5,638 nucleotides of DNA from Candidatus Aenigmatarchaeota archaeon (GTDB lineage: Archaea; Aenigmatarchaeota; Aenigmatarchaeia; Aenigmatarchaeales; Aenigmatarchaeaceae). Both the position numbers and the translations under genes were made by a program. Numbering within the stretch: position 1 is the first letter of the stretch; each line of letters opens with the position of its first letter. Shown piece after piece: positions 1 through 4,830 of the stretch. Location of the stretch: NCBI GenBank assembly GCA_028715225.1, contig JAQUSH010000043.1, positions 1 through 5,638 on the forward strand, in the 5' to 3' direction. A model generated the notes under the pieces. That model was not told the DNA's origin. It was given only the letters and a program-made list of their open reading frames with translations, and ran no database searches.

Positions 1-81
1 TGAAACATCAAAATTAGCAGCTAAAACTGTCTGTGCTAACATTAAAAACATAATTGCTGAAAACAAGCATAACTTTTTCAT
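1..81 (-). CDS. N-terminus of a secreted/exported protein (partial, runs off the left edge)
   Basis: An uninterrupted frame of 27 codons starts at the ATG at 79-81 and runs off the window. Its N-terminus is a textbook Sec signal peptide: MKK positive start, a hydrophobic core of about 14 residues (LCLFSAIMFLMLA), then an A-x-A-like cleavage region (TVLAA) followed by NFDVS. The mature protein would therefore be translocated and lie on or outside the cell surface. Its function cannot be told from so few residues. The start is supported by a TATA box (104-111) centred about 26 nt upstream, as expected for a leaderless archaeal mRNA. Only 33 bases separate it from the stop of the preceding 66-aa gene. 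The single Cys lies inside the hydrophobic core and no lipobox is evident, so a lipoprotein is less likely. Confidence 0.72.
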   Translation of the reverse strand, partial: MKKLCLFSAIMFLMLAQTVLAANFDVS

Positions 82-103
82 AAAGAAAATTGGTATTACC
101 TTC

Positions 104-111
104 CTTATATA
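104..111 (-). promoter_or_regulatory. TATA box of the secreted-protein gene
   Basis: On the minus strand the sequence reads TATATAAG. Its centre lies about 26.5 nt before the A of the ATG at 81, which puts the expected transcription start at or next to the start codon. It sits directly after the stop codon of the 66-aa gene, so the secreted-protein gene probably has its own promoter rather than relying on read-through. Confidence 0.6.
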
Positions 112-114
112 GCT

Positions 115-315
115 TTAGGTTAATGCTGAGCATACCCTATCATATAGAGGTTGAATCCAAGAAGTATCATGTCCTTGTTTTTCTAGATCTGGTTTCATCT
201 TAATAAGTTTCTCTGCTAAGATACTCATATAATTAGAAGTTTCTCGTGCTTTTTGCTTATCTTTATTTTTTGAAGCCTCCTCTACTATTGCCCTCGGCAA
301 GCCTCGGTACAACAT
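115..315 (-). CDS. Small charged protein of unknown function (66 aa)
   Basis: I do not recognise this protein. It is 66 residues, soluble, rich in Lys/Glu/Arg, and probably helical over roughly residues 9-45 (an alternating charged stretch, then AEKLIKMKPDLEKQ). A compact C-terminus contains Trp, Tyr and one Cys. No signal peptide, membrane segment or metal-binding cluster is visible. ATG at 313-315 is the only plausible start: an in-frame stop lies 11 codons upstream with no alternative ATG/GTG/TTG between. No Shine-Dalgarno precedes it, but a weak TATA-like box (337-342) lies about 25 nt upstream, consistent with a leaderless mRNA. It follows aIF2 gamma on the same strand after 51 bases, so it could also be co-transcribed with the translation operon. 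Codon use and composition look genic, but no homologue supports it. Confidence 0.6.
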   Translation of the reverse strand: MLYRGLPRAIVEEASKNKDKQKARETSNYMSILAEKLIKMKPDLEKQGHDTSWIQPLYDRVCSALT

Positions 316-336
316 AATAATAATTGAACGATCAGA

Positions 337-342
337 CTTAAA
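337..342 (-). promoter_or_regulatory. Weak TATA-like box before the 66-aa gene
   Basis: The minus strand reads GATTTAAG over 337-344. The TTTAAG core is centred 24.5 nt before the ATG at 315, the same spacing as at the other leaderless genes here. The match is poorer than the other boxes and the region is AT-rich, so it may be fortuitous. Confidence 0.35.
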
Positions 343-366
343 TCTCTAATTAGCTTCGTCAAATGT

Positions 367-1554
367 CTATAATATTTTTGCCCATCCGCTAAGCTTCCAT
401 TTGTCTTCAATTAGTCTAGAAATAACAACTCTGTCTGTTTTGTCTGTGCATGCCGGAAGTTTCAAAGTGATTTCGCACCTGTTTCCCTTTGCAGTCTTGA
501 CAATCCCGACAGTTCGTCCTGTTCCGATATTTAATAATAATGTTTCACCGATTCTTACTTTCTTTGTTTTATCAAACATATTATAATCAAGAGCCAGTGT
601 ATTCAGAACATTTGGAAGTTCTTTTCCAGATACAGAACCTGCCAGAGAATCTGCTTTAGTCAGGTACGGATCTAGCTCTGTCATAACACCTAACAAGCCG
701 CCTGCTCCTGCCTCTTCCAGATTAATTCCTGCTTTCTGCAATCCGACTACTTTTGTTCTAAGAGACTGCCATCTTTCTTTTATTTTTACTCCTGGCTTGA
801 TCTCTATCTCGTCTCCTATTTTTAATTTACCTTGTATTATGCCTCCGCCCAATATTCCGCCTTTTAATTTTTCAGGTTCAGAACCAGGCTTGTTGATATC
901 AAATGACCTGACAATGTACATCTTGACTGGTTTGTTCATATCCCGTTTAGGCGTAGGTATAAAATCCTGTATAGCATTTAACAATGAATCCAGATTTACT
1001 TTCTGTTTTGAAGACACGGGTATAATCGGTGCATTTTCTGCAACTGTTCCTTTTACAAATTCTTTGATCTGTTTATAGTTTTCTAAAGCCTGTTCTTTTG
1101 TAACTAAATCAACTTTAGTCTGAACAATAACGATGTTCTTTATTCCGACTATATTCAGAACCATAAGATGCTCTGCTGTCTGCGGTTGCGGACATTTTTC
1201 ATTTGCAGCTATCGTGAATATTACGCCGTCCATCAGAGCTGCTCCTGCTAAAACTGTAGCCATTAATGTCTCGTGACCAGGTGCATCTACAAATGATACA
1301 GTTCGCACTGCATCGCAAACTTCAAAGCATTTTCCGCACTTATCTTTAGCTGTAAATAGACCGCATTTTTTGCATTTGTATATTGTTGCATCTGCGTAAC
1401 CAAGTTTGATAGTAATTCCTCTTTTTAATTCTTCAGAATGAGAAGCTGGCCATTTGCCTGTGATTGATTCAACTAACGTGGATTTACCGTGATCGACATG
1501 ACCCAATGTACCGATATTAACTTCTGGTATTAATGTTGGATCAATCTCTGTCAT
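367..1554 (-). CDS. eif2g: Translation initiation factor aIF2, gamma subunit (GTPase)
   Basis: This is the GTP-binding core of the heterotrimeric factor that brings initiator Met-tRNA to the small ribosomal subunit. At 395 aa it is slightly shorter than the usual ~410. The G domain shows the P-loop GHVDHGKST (18-26), switch 1 with RGITI (45-49), an inserted zinc knuckle (Cys61, 64, 73, 76), and G3 DAPGH (90-94). The family signature CPQPQT-EH spans 121-129. The G4 position reads TKVD (146-149) rather than the usual NKxD, and G5 reads SSK (181-183). Domain II begins near 209 with the characteristic MYIVRSFDINKPG, followed by a glycine-rich GGILGGG. The later signature LDPYLTKADSLAGSV and a C-terminal ISRLIEDKWKLSGW are typical of the family. 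The ATG overlaps the CYTH gene's stop as ATGA, so translation is probably coupled; a weak AGAAGGA lies 6 nt upstream. It is the last clear member of the S6e operon. Confidence 0.97.
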   Translation of the reverse strand: MTEIDPTLIPEVNIGTLGHVDHGKSTLVESITGKWPASHSEELKRGITIKLGYADATIYKCKKCGLFTAKDKCGKCFEVCDAVRTVSFVDAPGHETLMATVLAGAALMDGVIFTIAANEKCPQPQTAEHLMVLNIVGIKNIVIVQTKVDLVTKEQALENYKQIKEFVKGTVAENAPIIPVSSKQKVNLDSLLNAIQDFIPTPKRDMNKPVKMYIVRSFDINKPGSEPEKLKGGILGGGIIQGKLKIGDEIEIKPGVKIKERWQSLRTKVVGLQKAGINLEEAGAGGLLGVMTELDPYLTKADSLAGSVSGKELPNVLNTLALDYNMFDKTKKVRIGETLLLNIGTGRTVGIVKTAKGNRCEITLKLPACTDKTDRVVISRLIEDKWKLSGWAKIL

Positions 1555-2075
1555 AACAATCCTTCTTTCTTAGCTATCATTATTGCGTAACCATCTCCCT
1601 GATCTCTTTTGTTCATGTCTAATTTTAATTTATCACAAATTTCTAATATTTTTTCTTTAGGACCTTCTATTTCTAAGAAGCGCCCTAAATCTTTAACTTC
1701 ATCCAAACATATTTCGCATTCATTAAAAATACCTTTATTTCTTATTTTTGAAACAATAAAACTATGAGGAAATGTTACCAAAAACATCTTTCTCATCTTC
1801 TCATATTGTTCTTGGTTAAGTTCCATATGTAATTCGTCTGCTTCATAACAATCTTTGGTATCTTCTGAACGAACAGTAATATTTTTAAGTTGTAAAACGA
1901 TCTTTCCTTTTTTCTTTCTTATTCTCAAAAATGTATGATCATCTAACATTTTCTTAGTTGTGAAATATTCATCGATTTCTTCATAAGGAGTTAATTTTAT
2001 AAATTTTATTTTATTCAAAATATCTTCATCTACAACTATTTTAATTTCAATTTCTTTTTCGAACTTAATCACCAT
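1551..2075 (-). CDS. CYTH-domain protein (class IV adenylate cyclase / triphosphatase-like)
   Basis: This 174-aa single-domain protein belongs to the CYTH superfamily, which includes CyaB-type adenylate cyclases, thiamine triphosphatase and inorganic triphosphatases. These enzymes act on triphosphate substrates inside an eight-stranded tunnel using divalent metal. The hallmark ExExK is present at the N-terminus (Glu8, Glu10, Lys12). It is followed by the DEYF segment (35-38), FLRIR (49-53, basic phosphate ligands Arg51 and Arg53), Lys64 in QLK, and the CyaB-like LDEVKDLGRFLEIEG (124-138) with the metal-binding acids Asp125, Glu135 and Glu137. All expected catalytic residues appear intact, so activity is likely, but the sequence alone does not give the substrate. 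The ATG overlaps the S6e stop by one base (TAATG) and the stop overlaps the aIF2 gamma start (ATGA). This puts the gene inside the translation operon. A triphosphatase role seems likelier than cAMP signalling in a small archaeon; that is inference. Confidence 0.88.
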   Translation of the reverse strand: MVIKFEKEIEIKIVVDEDILNKIKFIKLTPYEEIDEYFTTKKMLDDHTFLRIRKKKGKIVLQLKNITVRSEDTKDCYEADELHMELNQEQYEKMRKMFLVTFPHSFIVSKIRNKGIFNECEICLDEVKDLGRFLEIEGPKEKILEICDKLKLDMNKRDQGDGYAIMIAKKEGLL

Positions 2076-2506
2076 TATTTCTTAGATTCTTCTTTGTTTT
2101 CCTTAGGTTGTATTCCTAGCATCAGAGCAACGTCTCCTTCGCCTTCAACAATCTTGCAATTGACTTGCATTATGTTTTCAGAAACTGTGTTTCCTCTGAC
2201 ATATTTTCTTTTTCGCATTCCTTTGACTTTGTCAAATTTCATCTTTCCTTTGACTTTCTTCATTTTTCCTCCTCTGAAACCTACTCCTTTTGTCAATAAT
2301 GCTTTCTTTCGCATTGTTCCTTCCAAGTCTTTTCTCATCGGAAATCCTTCCTTGTCAGAACCGCCTGTTAATTCTAAAGAGAATCCGTTTAGACCTACCA
2401 TAGAACCGTCAAATTTCTGACCTATTTTAACTCCAATTAAAGAAGGTATATCTTTGTCTACCTGATAAGATTTTTTGCTCTTTGGATCGTTTATTACTAT
2501 TTTCAT
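2075..2506 (-). CDS. rps6e: Small ribosomal subunit protein eS6 (S6e)
   Basis: This 143-aa protein matches the archaeal/eukaryotic S6e core, a small-subunit rRNA-binding protein. Clear signatures are GLNGFSLELTGGSDKEGFPMR (38-58), a lysine-rich middle (GFRGGKMKKVKGKMK, 76-90) and the segment RKRKYVRGNTVSENIMQVNCKIV (98-120). It ends in a short charged tail (KENKEESKK). Length is normal for archaea, which lack the long C-terminal helix and phosphorylated tail of eukaryotic S6. The start is fixed by a strong Shine-Dalgarno GAGGTGA five bases upstream. It is the first gene of the operon with the CYTH protein and aIF2 gamma. A GC-rich hairpin in its leader (2527-2539) could be a control site. Confidence 0.97.
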   Translation of the reverse strand: MKIVINDPKSKKSYQVDKDIPSLIGVKIGQKFDGSMVGLNGFSLELTGGSDKEGFPMRKDLEGTMRKKALLTKGVGFRGGKMKKVKGKMKFDKVKGMRKRKYVRGNTVSENIMQVNCKIVEGEGDVALMLGIQPKENKEESKK

Positions 2507-2511
2507 TTATT

Positions 2512-2518
2512 TCACCTC
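2512..2518 (-). promoter_or_regulatory. Strong Shine-Dalgarno of S6e
   Basis: The minus strand reads GAGGTGA, a near-perfect complement of the archaeal 16S rRNA 3' end (CACCTC). It ends 5 nt before the ATG at 2506. It shows that the S6e operon mRNA has a leader, unlike most neighbouring genes. Confidence 0.85.
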
Positions 2519-2526
2519 AGTTTTTT

Positions 2527-2539
2527 GTCGCTAGGCGAC
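2527..2539 (-). other. GC-rich hairpin in the S6e 5' leader
   Basis: A perfect 5-bp inverted repeat, GTCGC / GCGAC, with a 3-base loop lies 8 bases upstream of the S6e Shine-Dalgarno and is separated from it by an A-run and CT. It is followed by A rather than T residues on the minus strand, so it is not a terminator of that transcript. Its place in the leader of a ribosomal-protein operon suggests, without proof, a regulatory or autoregulatory RNA element. Confidence 0.45.
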
Positions 2540-2554
2540 CACATTCCCGAGCTT

Positions 2555-2584
2555 GTTTATAGTTAAAATGGAAAGTATTTAAAG
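2555..2584 (-). promoter_or_regulatory. Candidate promoter(s) of the S6e operon
   Basis: Two TATA-like elements face the S6e operon on the minus strand: CTATAAAC (2555-2562) and CTTTAAATAC (2575-2584). The first predicts a start near 2533 and a leader of about 27 nt. The second predicts a start near 2554 and a leader of about 48 nt that would contain the whole hairpin. The second overlaps the TATA box of the divergent 85-aa gene, because TTTAAA is palindromic. The sequence cannot decide which one is used. Confidence 0.45.
2570..2584 (+). promoter_or_regulatory. BRE/TATA promoter of the 85-aa gene
   Basis: The plus strand reads GGAAAG followed by TATTTAAAG, that is a purine-rich BRE-like element and a TATA box. 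The box centre lies about 25 nt before the ATG at 2605, which predicts a leaderless transcript starting at that codon. Confidence 0.6.
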
Positions 2585-2604
2585 TTTTATTGCTAAGTTT
2601 ATTT

Positions 2605-2862
2605 ATGGCTGAATATGGAAAGAAACCAACAAAAAGACAAAAAGAACTTCTAGCAGAATTAGAAGCACTTAAAGAAAGTCCTTTTGGAGTTACGCTAGCT
2701 TCTTTAGAAACAATAGACATTAACTTGGGTGAAGCTCGCAAATATATAGAAAAAATGGCTAGAAAAAAAGGCCCAGAATATGATGTATATAGAGAAAGAC
2801 TAAAAGACATAAAAATAAATGAACAAAAGAAAAAAGAGAGAAGACCATATCCAATAAAATAA
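2605..2862 (+). CDS. Small basic protein of unknown function (85 aa)
   Basis: I do not recognise this protein. It is 85 residues, soluble, very rich in Lys/Arg/Glu with a net positive charge. A helical N-terminal stretch (about 8-24, KPTKRQKELLAELEALKES) is followed by a short less charged segment (26-41). A second long charged helix (about 42-79) leads to a basic KKKERR tail ending PYPIK. This could be a nucleic-acid or ribosome-associated protein, but that is inference. I chose the ATG at 2605 over the in-frame TTG at 2590, because the TATA box centre is about 25 nt before 2605 and only about 10 nt before 2590; the TTG would lie upstream of the transcription start. It is divergent from the S6e operon and shares its promoter region. 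The next gene's TATA box begins 2 bases after its stop. Confidence 0.72.
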   Translation: MAEYGKKPTKRQKELLAELEALKESPFGVTLASLETIDINLGEARKYIEKMARKKGPEYDVYRERLKDIKINEQKKKERRPYPIK

Positions 2863-2864
2863 AC

Positions 2865-2872
2865 TTTTATAA
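2865..2872 (+). promoter_or_regulatory. TATA box of the DUF1624 membrane protein
   Basis: The plus strand reads TTTTATAA, centred 24.5 nt before the ATG at 2893. No Shine-Dalgarno precedes that ATG. This indicates an independent leaderless promoter immediately after the 85-aa gene. Confidence 0.6.
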
Positions 2873-2892
2873 CCTTCTTACAAATATCTATT

Positions 2893-3615
2893 ATGAGATT
2901 CTGGGAAGTTGACTTCGCACGAGGTACAGCAGTAATATTAATGGTATTGTTCAACTGGTCTTTTGCTTTGAAATATCTGAATATATTATCAATAACAGAC
3001 AGCTGGATTTTTTGGGAAATCTTTCCAAGATTCATCGCAAGCATGTTCATTTTCATAGTCGGAGTGTCTCTTGTATTGAGTTATAACTATACTGCAAACT
3101 TTCATTTATCTTACAAAAAGAATATTAAACGCGGATTAAAGATATTTGGCTTAGGTTTGCTTATCACACTTGTAACATGGTTGTTCATACCTCAAGATTT
3201 TATATTTTTTGGAATACTTCATCTGATAGGTTTTTCTGTAATATTTGCAACACCATTTCTCAAATTCAAAAAAATAAATTTGTATCTTAGTTTAATTACA
3301 ATTATAGCAGGAGTATTATTATCTAGATTTTCTTTTAACTTTTCATGGCTGTCTTGGTTAGGTTTTATTCCAAAAGTATTCTCTACGCTAGATTACTTTC
3401 CAGTTCTACCATGGTTCGGTTTCGTACTTTTAGGAATATATTTCGGAAATACACTGTACAAACACAATAAAAGAAAGTTCAAAATTCAGGATTATTCAAA
3501 TGCGAGATTTGTAAAGTTTGTCAATTTCTTAGGCAAGAATTCGCTGACAATTTATTTATTGCATCAGCCGCTGCTGATTCTGATTTTATTTATTCTTGGA
3601 TATAACACAATATAA
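2893..3615 (+). CDS. DUF1624 family membrane protein (heparan-alpha-glucosaminide N-acetyltransferase-like)
   Basis: This 240-aa integral membrane protein has about seven hydrophobic helices (roughly 8-26, 44-65, 82-99, 103-122, 128-146, 168-186, 216-236). The family motifs are in order: FWEVDFARG (3-11), a phenylalanine-rich FIASMFIFIVGVSL (47-60), FGILHLIGFS (106-115), DYFPVLPWFGFVLLGIYFG (167-185), and a C-terminal LGKNSLTIYLLHQP (213-226). This pattern identifies the DUF1624 / HGSNAT-like acyltransferase group, related to the OpgC/acyltransferase-3 membrane proteins. Members are thought to move an acetyl group from acetyl-CoA across the membrane to a sugar or other extracellular acceptor; the acceptor here is unknown. 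In helix 1 an Asn (N21) stands where many bacterial relatives have His, and no His follows in the first loop. It is preceded by its own TATA box and converges on the 364-aa gene. Confidence 0.85.
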   Translation: MRFWEVDFARGTAVILMVLFNWSFALKYLNILSITDSWIFWEIFPRFIASMFIFIVGVSLVLSYNYTANFHLSYKKNIKRGLKIFGLGLLITLVTWLFIPQDFIFFGILHLIGFSVIFATPFLKFKKINLYLSLITIIAGVLLSRFSFNFSWLSWLGFIPKVFSTLDYFPVLPWFGFVLLGIYFGNTLYKHNKRKFKIQDYSNARFVKFVNFLGKNSLTIYLLHQPLLILILFILGYNTI

Positions 3616-3623
3616 AAAATAAA
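3611..3623 (-). terminator. Oligo-T terminator of the 364-aa gene
   Basis: Just downstream of the stop at 3636, the minus strand reads TTTATTTTTTATA after a C-rich tract. A run of six T fits the intrinsic oligo-T termination of archaeal RNA polymerase. It overlaps the last bases of the convergent membrane-protein gene. Confidence 0.5.
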
Positions 3624-3635
3624 GGGGGGAAGAAA

Positions 3636-4730
3636 TTAAGAGAGAGCATTAACCCTCTCTGTTTTCTCATATGTTCTGAAACGAAGTAACACATCATTTC
3701 CAAGATCCATTTTATTCCATTCTGTTCTTTTTCCAGGTATAATAAATTCACTTTCAATATCCGGAACATCCCATCCTGGTGTGTTTAAACCTTCTTTTCC
3801 ATGTTTATCAAAAGCTAACTCAACGGTGCGGCTATTAAATCTTAATCTTGGCAAAACGTTATATGTTAGTTCTTTTGCTATTTTCCTTGCTGTTTGATAT
3901 CCTCCAATAGTATGGGAAACCGAAGGATATTCACCATGCATTGGTATATCCATTTCTGCTTTGAATGCATGTACTTTAATTGGTTTGCTTTCGCCAACTT
4001 CTGTTTTAGATTTGTGCTTAAATGAATTTCTTACACCTCTTATATCTAGATTCTCCTTTAATTCGGATGCAACTGTTCTATAGTATTTGGCTTCATCTTC
4101 AAGTCTCGTTTCTAAGGCTTTTAATTTTGCATAAGGTGCGCCTAAAAAGCTAGACCAAAGTTGTGGAGTAACGAAATTTTTAATAGGTATATTATCGCCG
4201 ATTGAAACTCCATTTTTTCTCATGAATCGTTCTTCGTCCTCTGTAAGTTTAACTTGTATTGAATCCAAACCTTTGTATAATTCACCTTCCAAGTCTGTCA
4301 GTAAGAAGTTTCTATATGCACCAATCTCATTATCTGCTGTATTTATTACATTCTGATCTACTATTCTTGCAGAGAATGAAAAAACCTCTTTGTCAGCATT
4401 TAAACCAATCAATTTTCCATGTCTGTTTTTATCAGAAATTACCCATTCTCCTTCCTTTTTTGTTTTTGCCCTTCTGCTCTGATATTGCGGTATGTTTATT
4501 ATCGCATTTCTGTCTGCTAAAGTTGACATTATGCTTGCCATATCCAAATTTGTTGGTCTGATGTTTCCATTTTCCAAATATGCTGGTGCAGGCTTGCGAT
4601 CTTGCAAATTATATGCCCACTCTGTTTTGACTTCACTGATTAAATAATCAACTGATTTGCCTCTATTTGTTATTCTCTCCATTTCAGAAGAGTATACCAA
4701 GTCATCAATTGTTTTTGCTGCTTTACTCAT
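3636..4730 (-). CDS. Uncharacterised soluble protein (364 aa), divergent from a TrmB regulator
   Basis: I do not recognise this family. It is a soluble 364-aa protein with no signal peptide, membrane segment or nucleotide-binding loop. The N-terminal ~75 residues look helical. A middle part (about 95-190) has beta-type alternation (EGEWVISD, KLIGLNADKEVFSFSARIVD, DSIQVKL). Residues 197-230 are a charged helix, possibly coiled coil. The C-terminal part (250-358) is again beta-like, with a His-containing stretch MHGEYPSVSHTIGG (264-277) and the ending EWNKMDLGNDVLLRFRTYEK. A metal or ligand site at His265/His273 is only a guess. I chose the ATG at 4730 because AGGTGAT lies 4 nt upstream; the in-frame GTG at 4739 is inside that Shine-Dalgarno and would add only three residues. 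The divergent operator-like palindrome suggests control by the adjacent TrmB protein. A T-run terminator follows the gene. Confidence 0.85.
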   Translation of the reverse strand: MSKAAKTIDDLVYSSEMERITNRGKSVDYLISEVKTEWAYNLQDRKPAPAYLENGNIRPTNLDMASIMSTLADRNAIINIPQYQSRRAKTKKEGEWVISDKNRHGKLIGLNADKEVFSFSARIVDQNVINTADNEIGAYRNFLLTDLEGELYKGLDSIQVKLTEDEERFMRKNGVSIGDNIPIKNFVTPQLWSSFLGAPYAKLKALETRLEDEAKYYRTVASELKENLDIRGVRNSFKHKSKTEVGESKPIKVHAFKAEMDIPMHGEYPSVSHTIGGYQTARKIAKELTYNVLPRLRFNSRTVELAFDKHGKEGLNTPGWDVPDIESEFIIPGKRTEWNKMDLGNDVLLRFRTYEKTERVNALS

Positions 4731-4740
4731 ATTTATCACC
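4729..4740 (+). repeat. 12-bp direct repeat, copy 1 (ATATTTATCACC)
   Basis: This is an exact copy of the 12 bases at 4784-4795, 55 bases away in the same orientation. This copy covers the Shine-Dalgarno and the first two bases of the start codon of the 364-aa gene (GGTGATAAATAT on the minus strand). It also contains TATCAC, the half-site of the known TrmB-family motif of Thermococcales. Confidence 0.6.
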
Positions 4741-4741
4741 T
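4735..4741 (-). promoter_or_regulatory. Shine-Dalgarno of the 364-aa gene (decides the start)
   Basis: The minus strand reads AGGTGAT, complementary to the 16S rRNA 3' end, 4 nt before the ATG at 4730. The alternative GTG start at 4739 is part of this element, so it is unlikely to be used. The same bases lie within the 12-bp direct repeat at 4729-4740. Confidence 0.7.
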
Positions 4742-4782
4742 ATATTCTAATAGAGTGAAGAAATCCTATGAATTTTCGTGGT

Positions 4783-4790
4783 TATATTTA
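4783..4790 (-). promoter_or_regulatory. Candidate TATA box of the 364-aa gene
   Basis: The minus strand reads TAAATATA. It predicts a transcription start near 4761 and a leader of about 30 nt that includes the Shine-Dalgarno. An alternative box, TATATAAA (4802-4809 read on the minus strand), would give a leader of about 50 nt. The first is embedded in the palindrome, so an operator-bound protein would occlude it. Confidence 0.4.
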
Positions 4791-4795
4791 TCACC
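4784..4795 (+). repeat. 12-bp direct repeat, copy 2 (ATATTTATCACC)
   Basis: This second copy of the repeat at 4729-4740 lies inside the 20-bp palindrome, between the two divergent genes. Unlike copy 1 it is not constrained by a start codon or ribosome binding site, which makes the identity more suggestive of a shared protein-binding site. Confidence 0.55.
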
Positions 4796-4801
4796 ACATT
4801 A

Positions 4802-4809
4802 TTTATATA
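4802..4809 (+). promoter_or_regulatory. TATA box of the TrmB-like regulator
   Basis: The plus strand reads TTTATATA, an exact archaeal consensus. Its centre is 25.5 nt before the ATG at 4831, predicting a leaderless mRNA. This argues against the in-frame ATG at 4816, which lies only about 10 nt past the box. Confidence 0.65.
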
Positions 4810-4830
4810 TGAATAATGATAATTTTCTAT

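Larger units (their letters stand above)
4778..4797. promoter_or_regulatory. Interrupted palindrome, putative TrmB-family operator
   Basis: GTGGT-(10 bases)-ACCAC extends inward to eight paired positions out of ten: mismatches are 4783/4792 and the central 4787/4788. It lies 4 bases upstream of the trmB-like TATA box and contains a TATA-like sequence reading toward the 364-aa gene (4783-4790, TAAATATA on the minus strand). Binding here could block the divergent promoter and, being upstream of the regulator's own BRE/TATA, could activate or autoregulate the regulator gene. TrmB proteins are known to bind palindromic operators; that this one is bound is inference. Confidence 0.55.

Noticed and set aside
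401..1078. Plus-strand open frames at 401-586 and 797-1078
   Set aside because: They are antisense to aIF2 gamma, which is certain, and their Ser/Phe/Ile/Pro-rich translations show no family signature or promoter.
2094..2420. Plus-strand open frame of 108 codons
   Set aside because: It is the complement of the S6e gene; the Pro/Phe/Thr-rich translation mirrors S6e Lys/Gly codons.
2527..2560. Possible tRNA fragment in the GC-rich patch upstream of S6e
   Set aside because: No T-arm GGTTCGA-type sequence, acceptor stem or anticodon arm can be formed; only one 5-bp hairpin is present.
2517..3056. Long minus-strand open frame of 179 codons
   Set aside because: It lies antisense to the 85-aa gene and the start of the membrane protein, both of which have TATA boxes and coding character. 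Its translation is Ser/Phe/Leu-rich, typical of the complement of Lys/Glu-rich and membrane-protein genes.
3639..3660. AGAGAG...CTCTCT inverted repeat as a terminator of the membrane-protein gene
   Set aside because: It lies inside the coding end of the convergent gene, the stem is a low-complexity AG/CT run, and no solid T-run follows on the plus strand.
4259..4561. Plus-strand open frame of 100 codons
   Set aside because: It is antisense within the 364-aa gene; the His/Leu/Cys/Phe-rich translation has no supporting start signals.
4816..4830. Upstream ATG adding MIIFY to the TrmB-like protein
   Set aside because: It is only about 10 nt past the TATA box, before the expected transcription start, and has no Shine-Dalgarno; TrmB homology begins at the next ATG.
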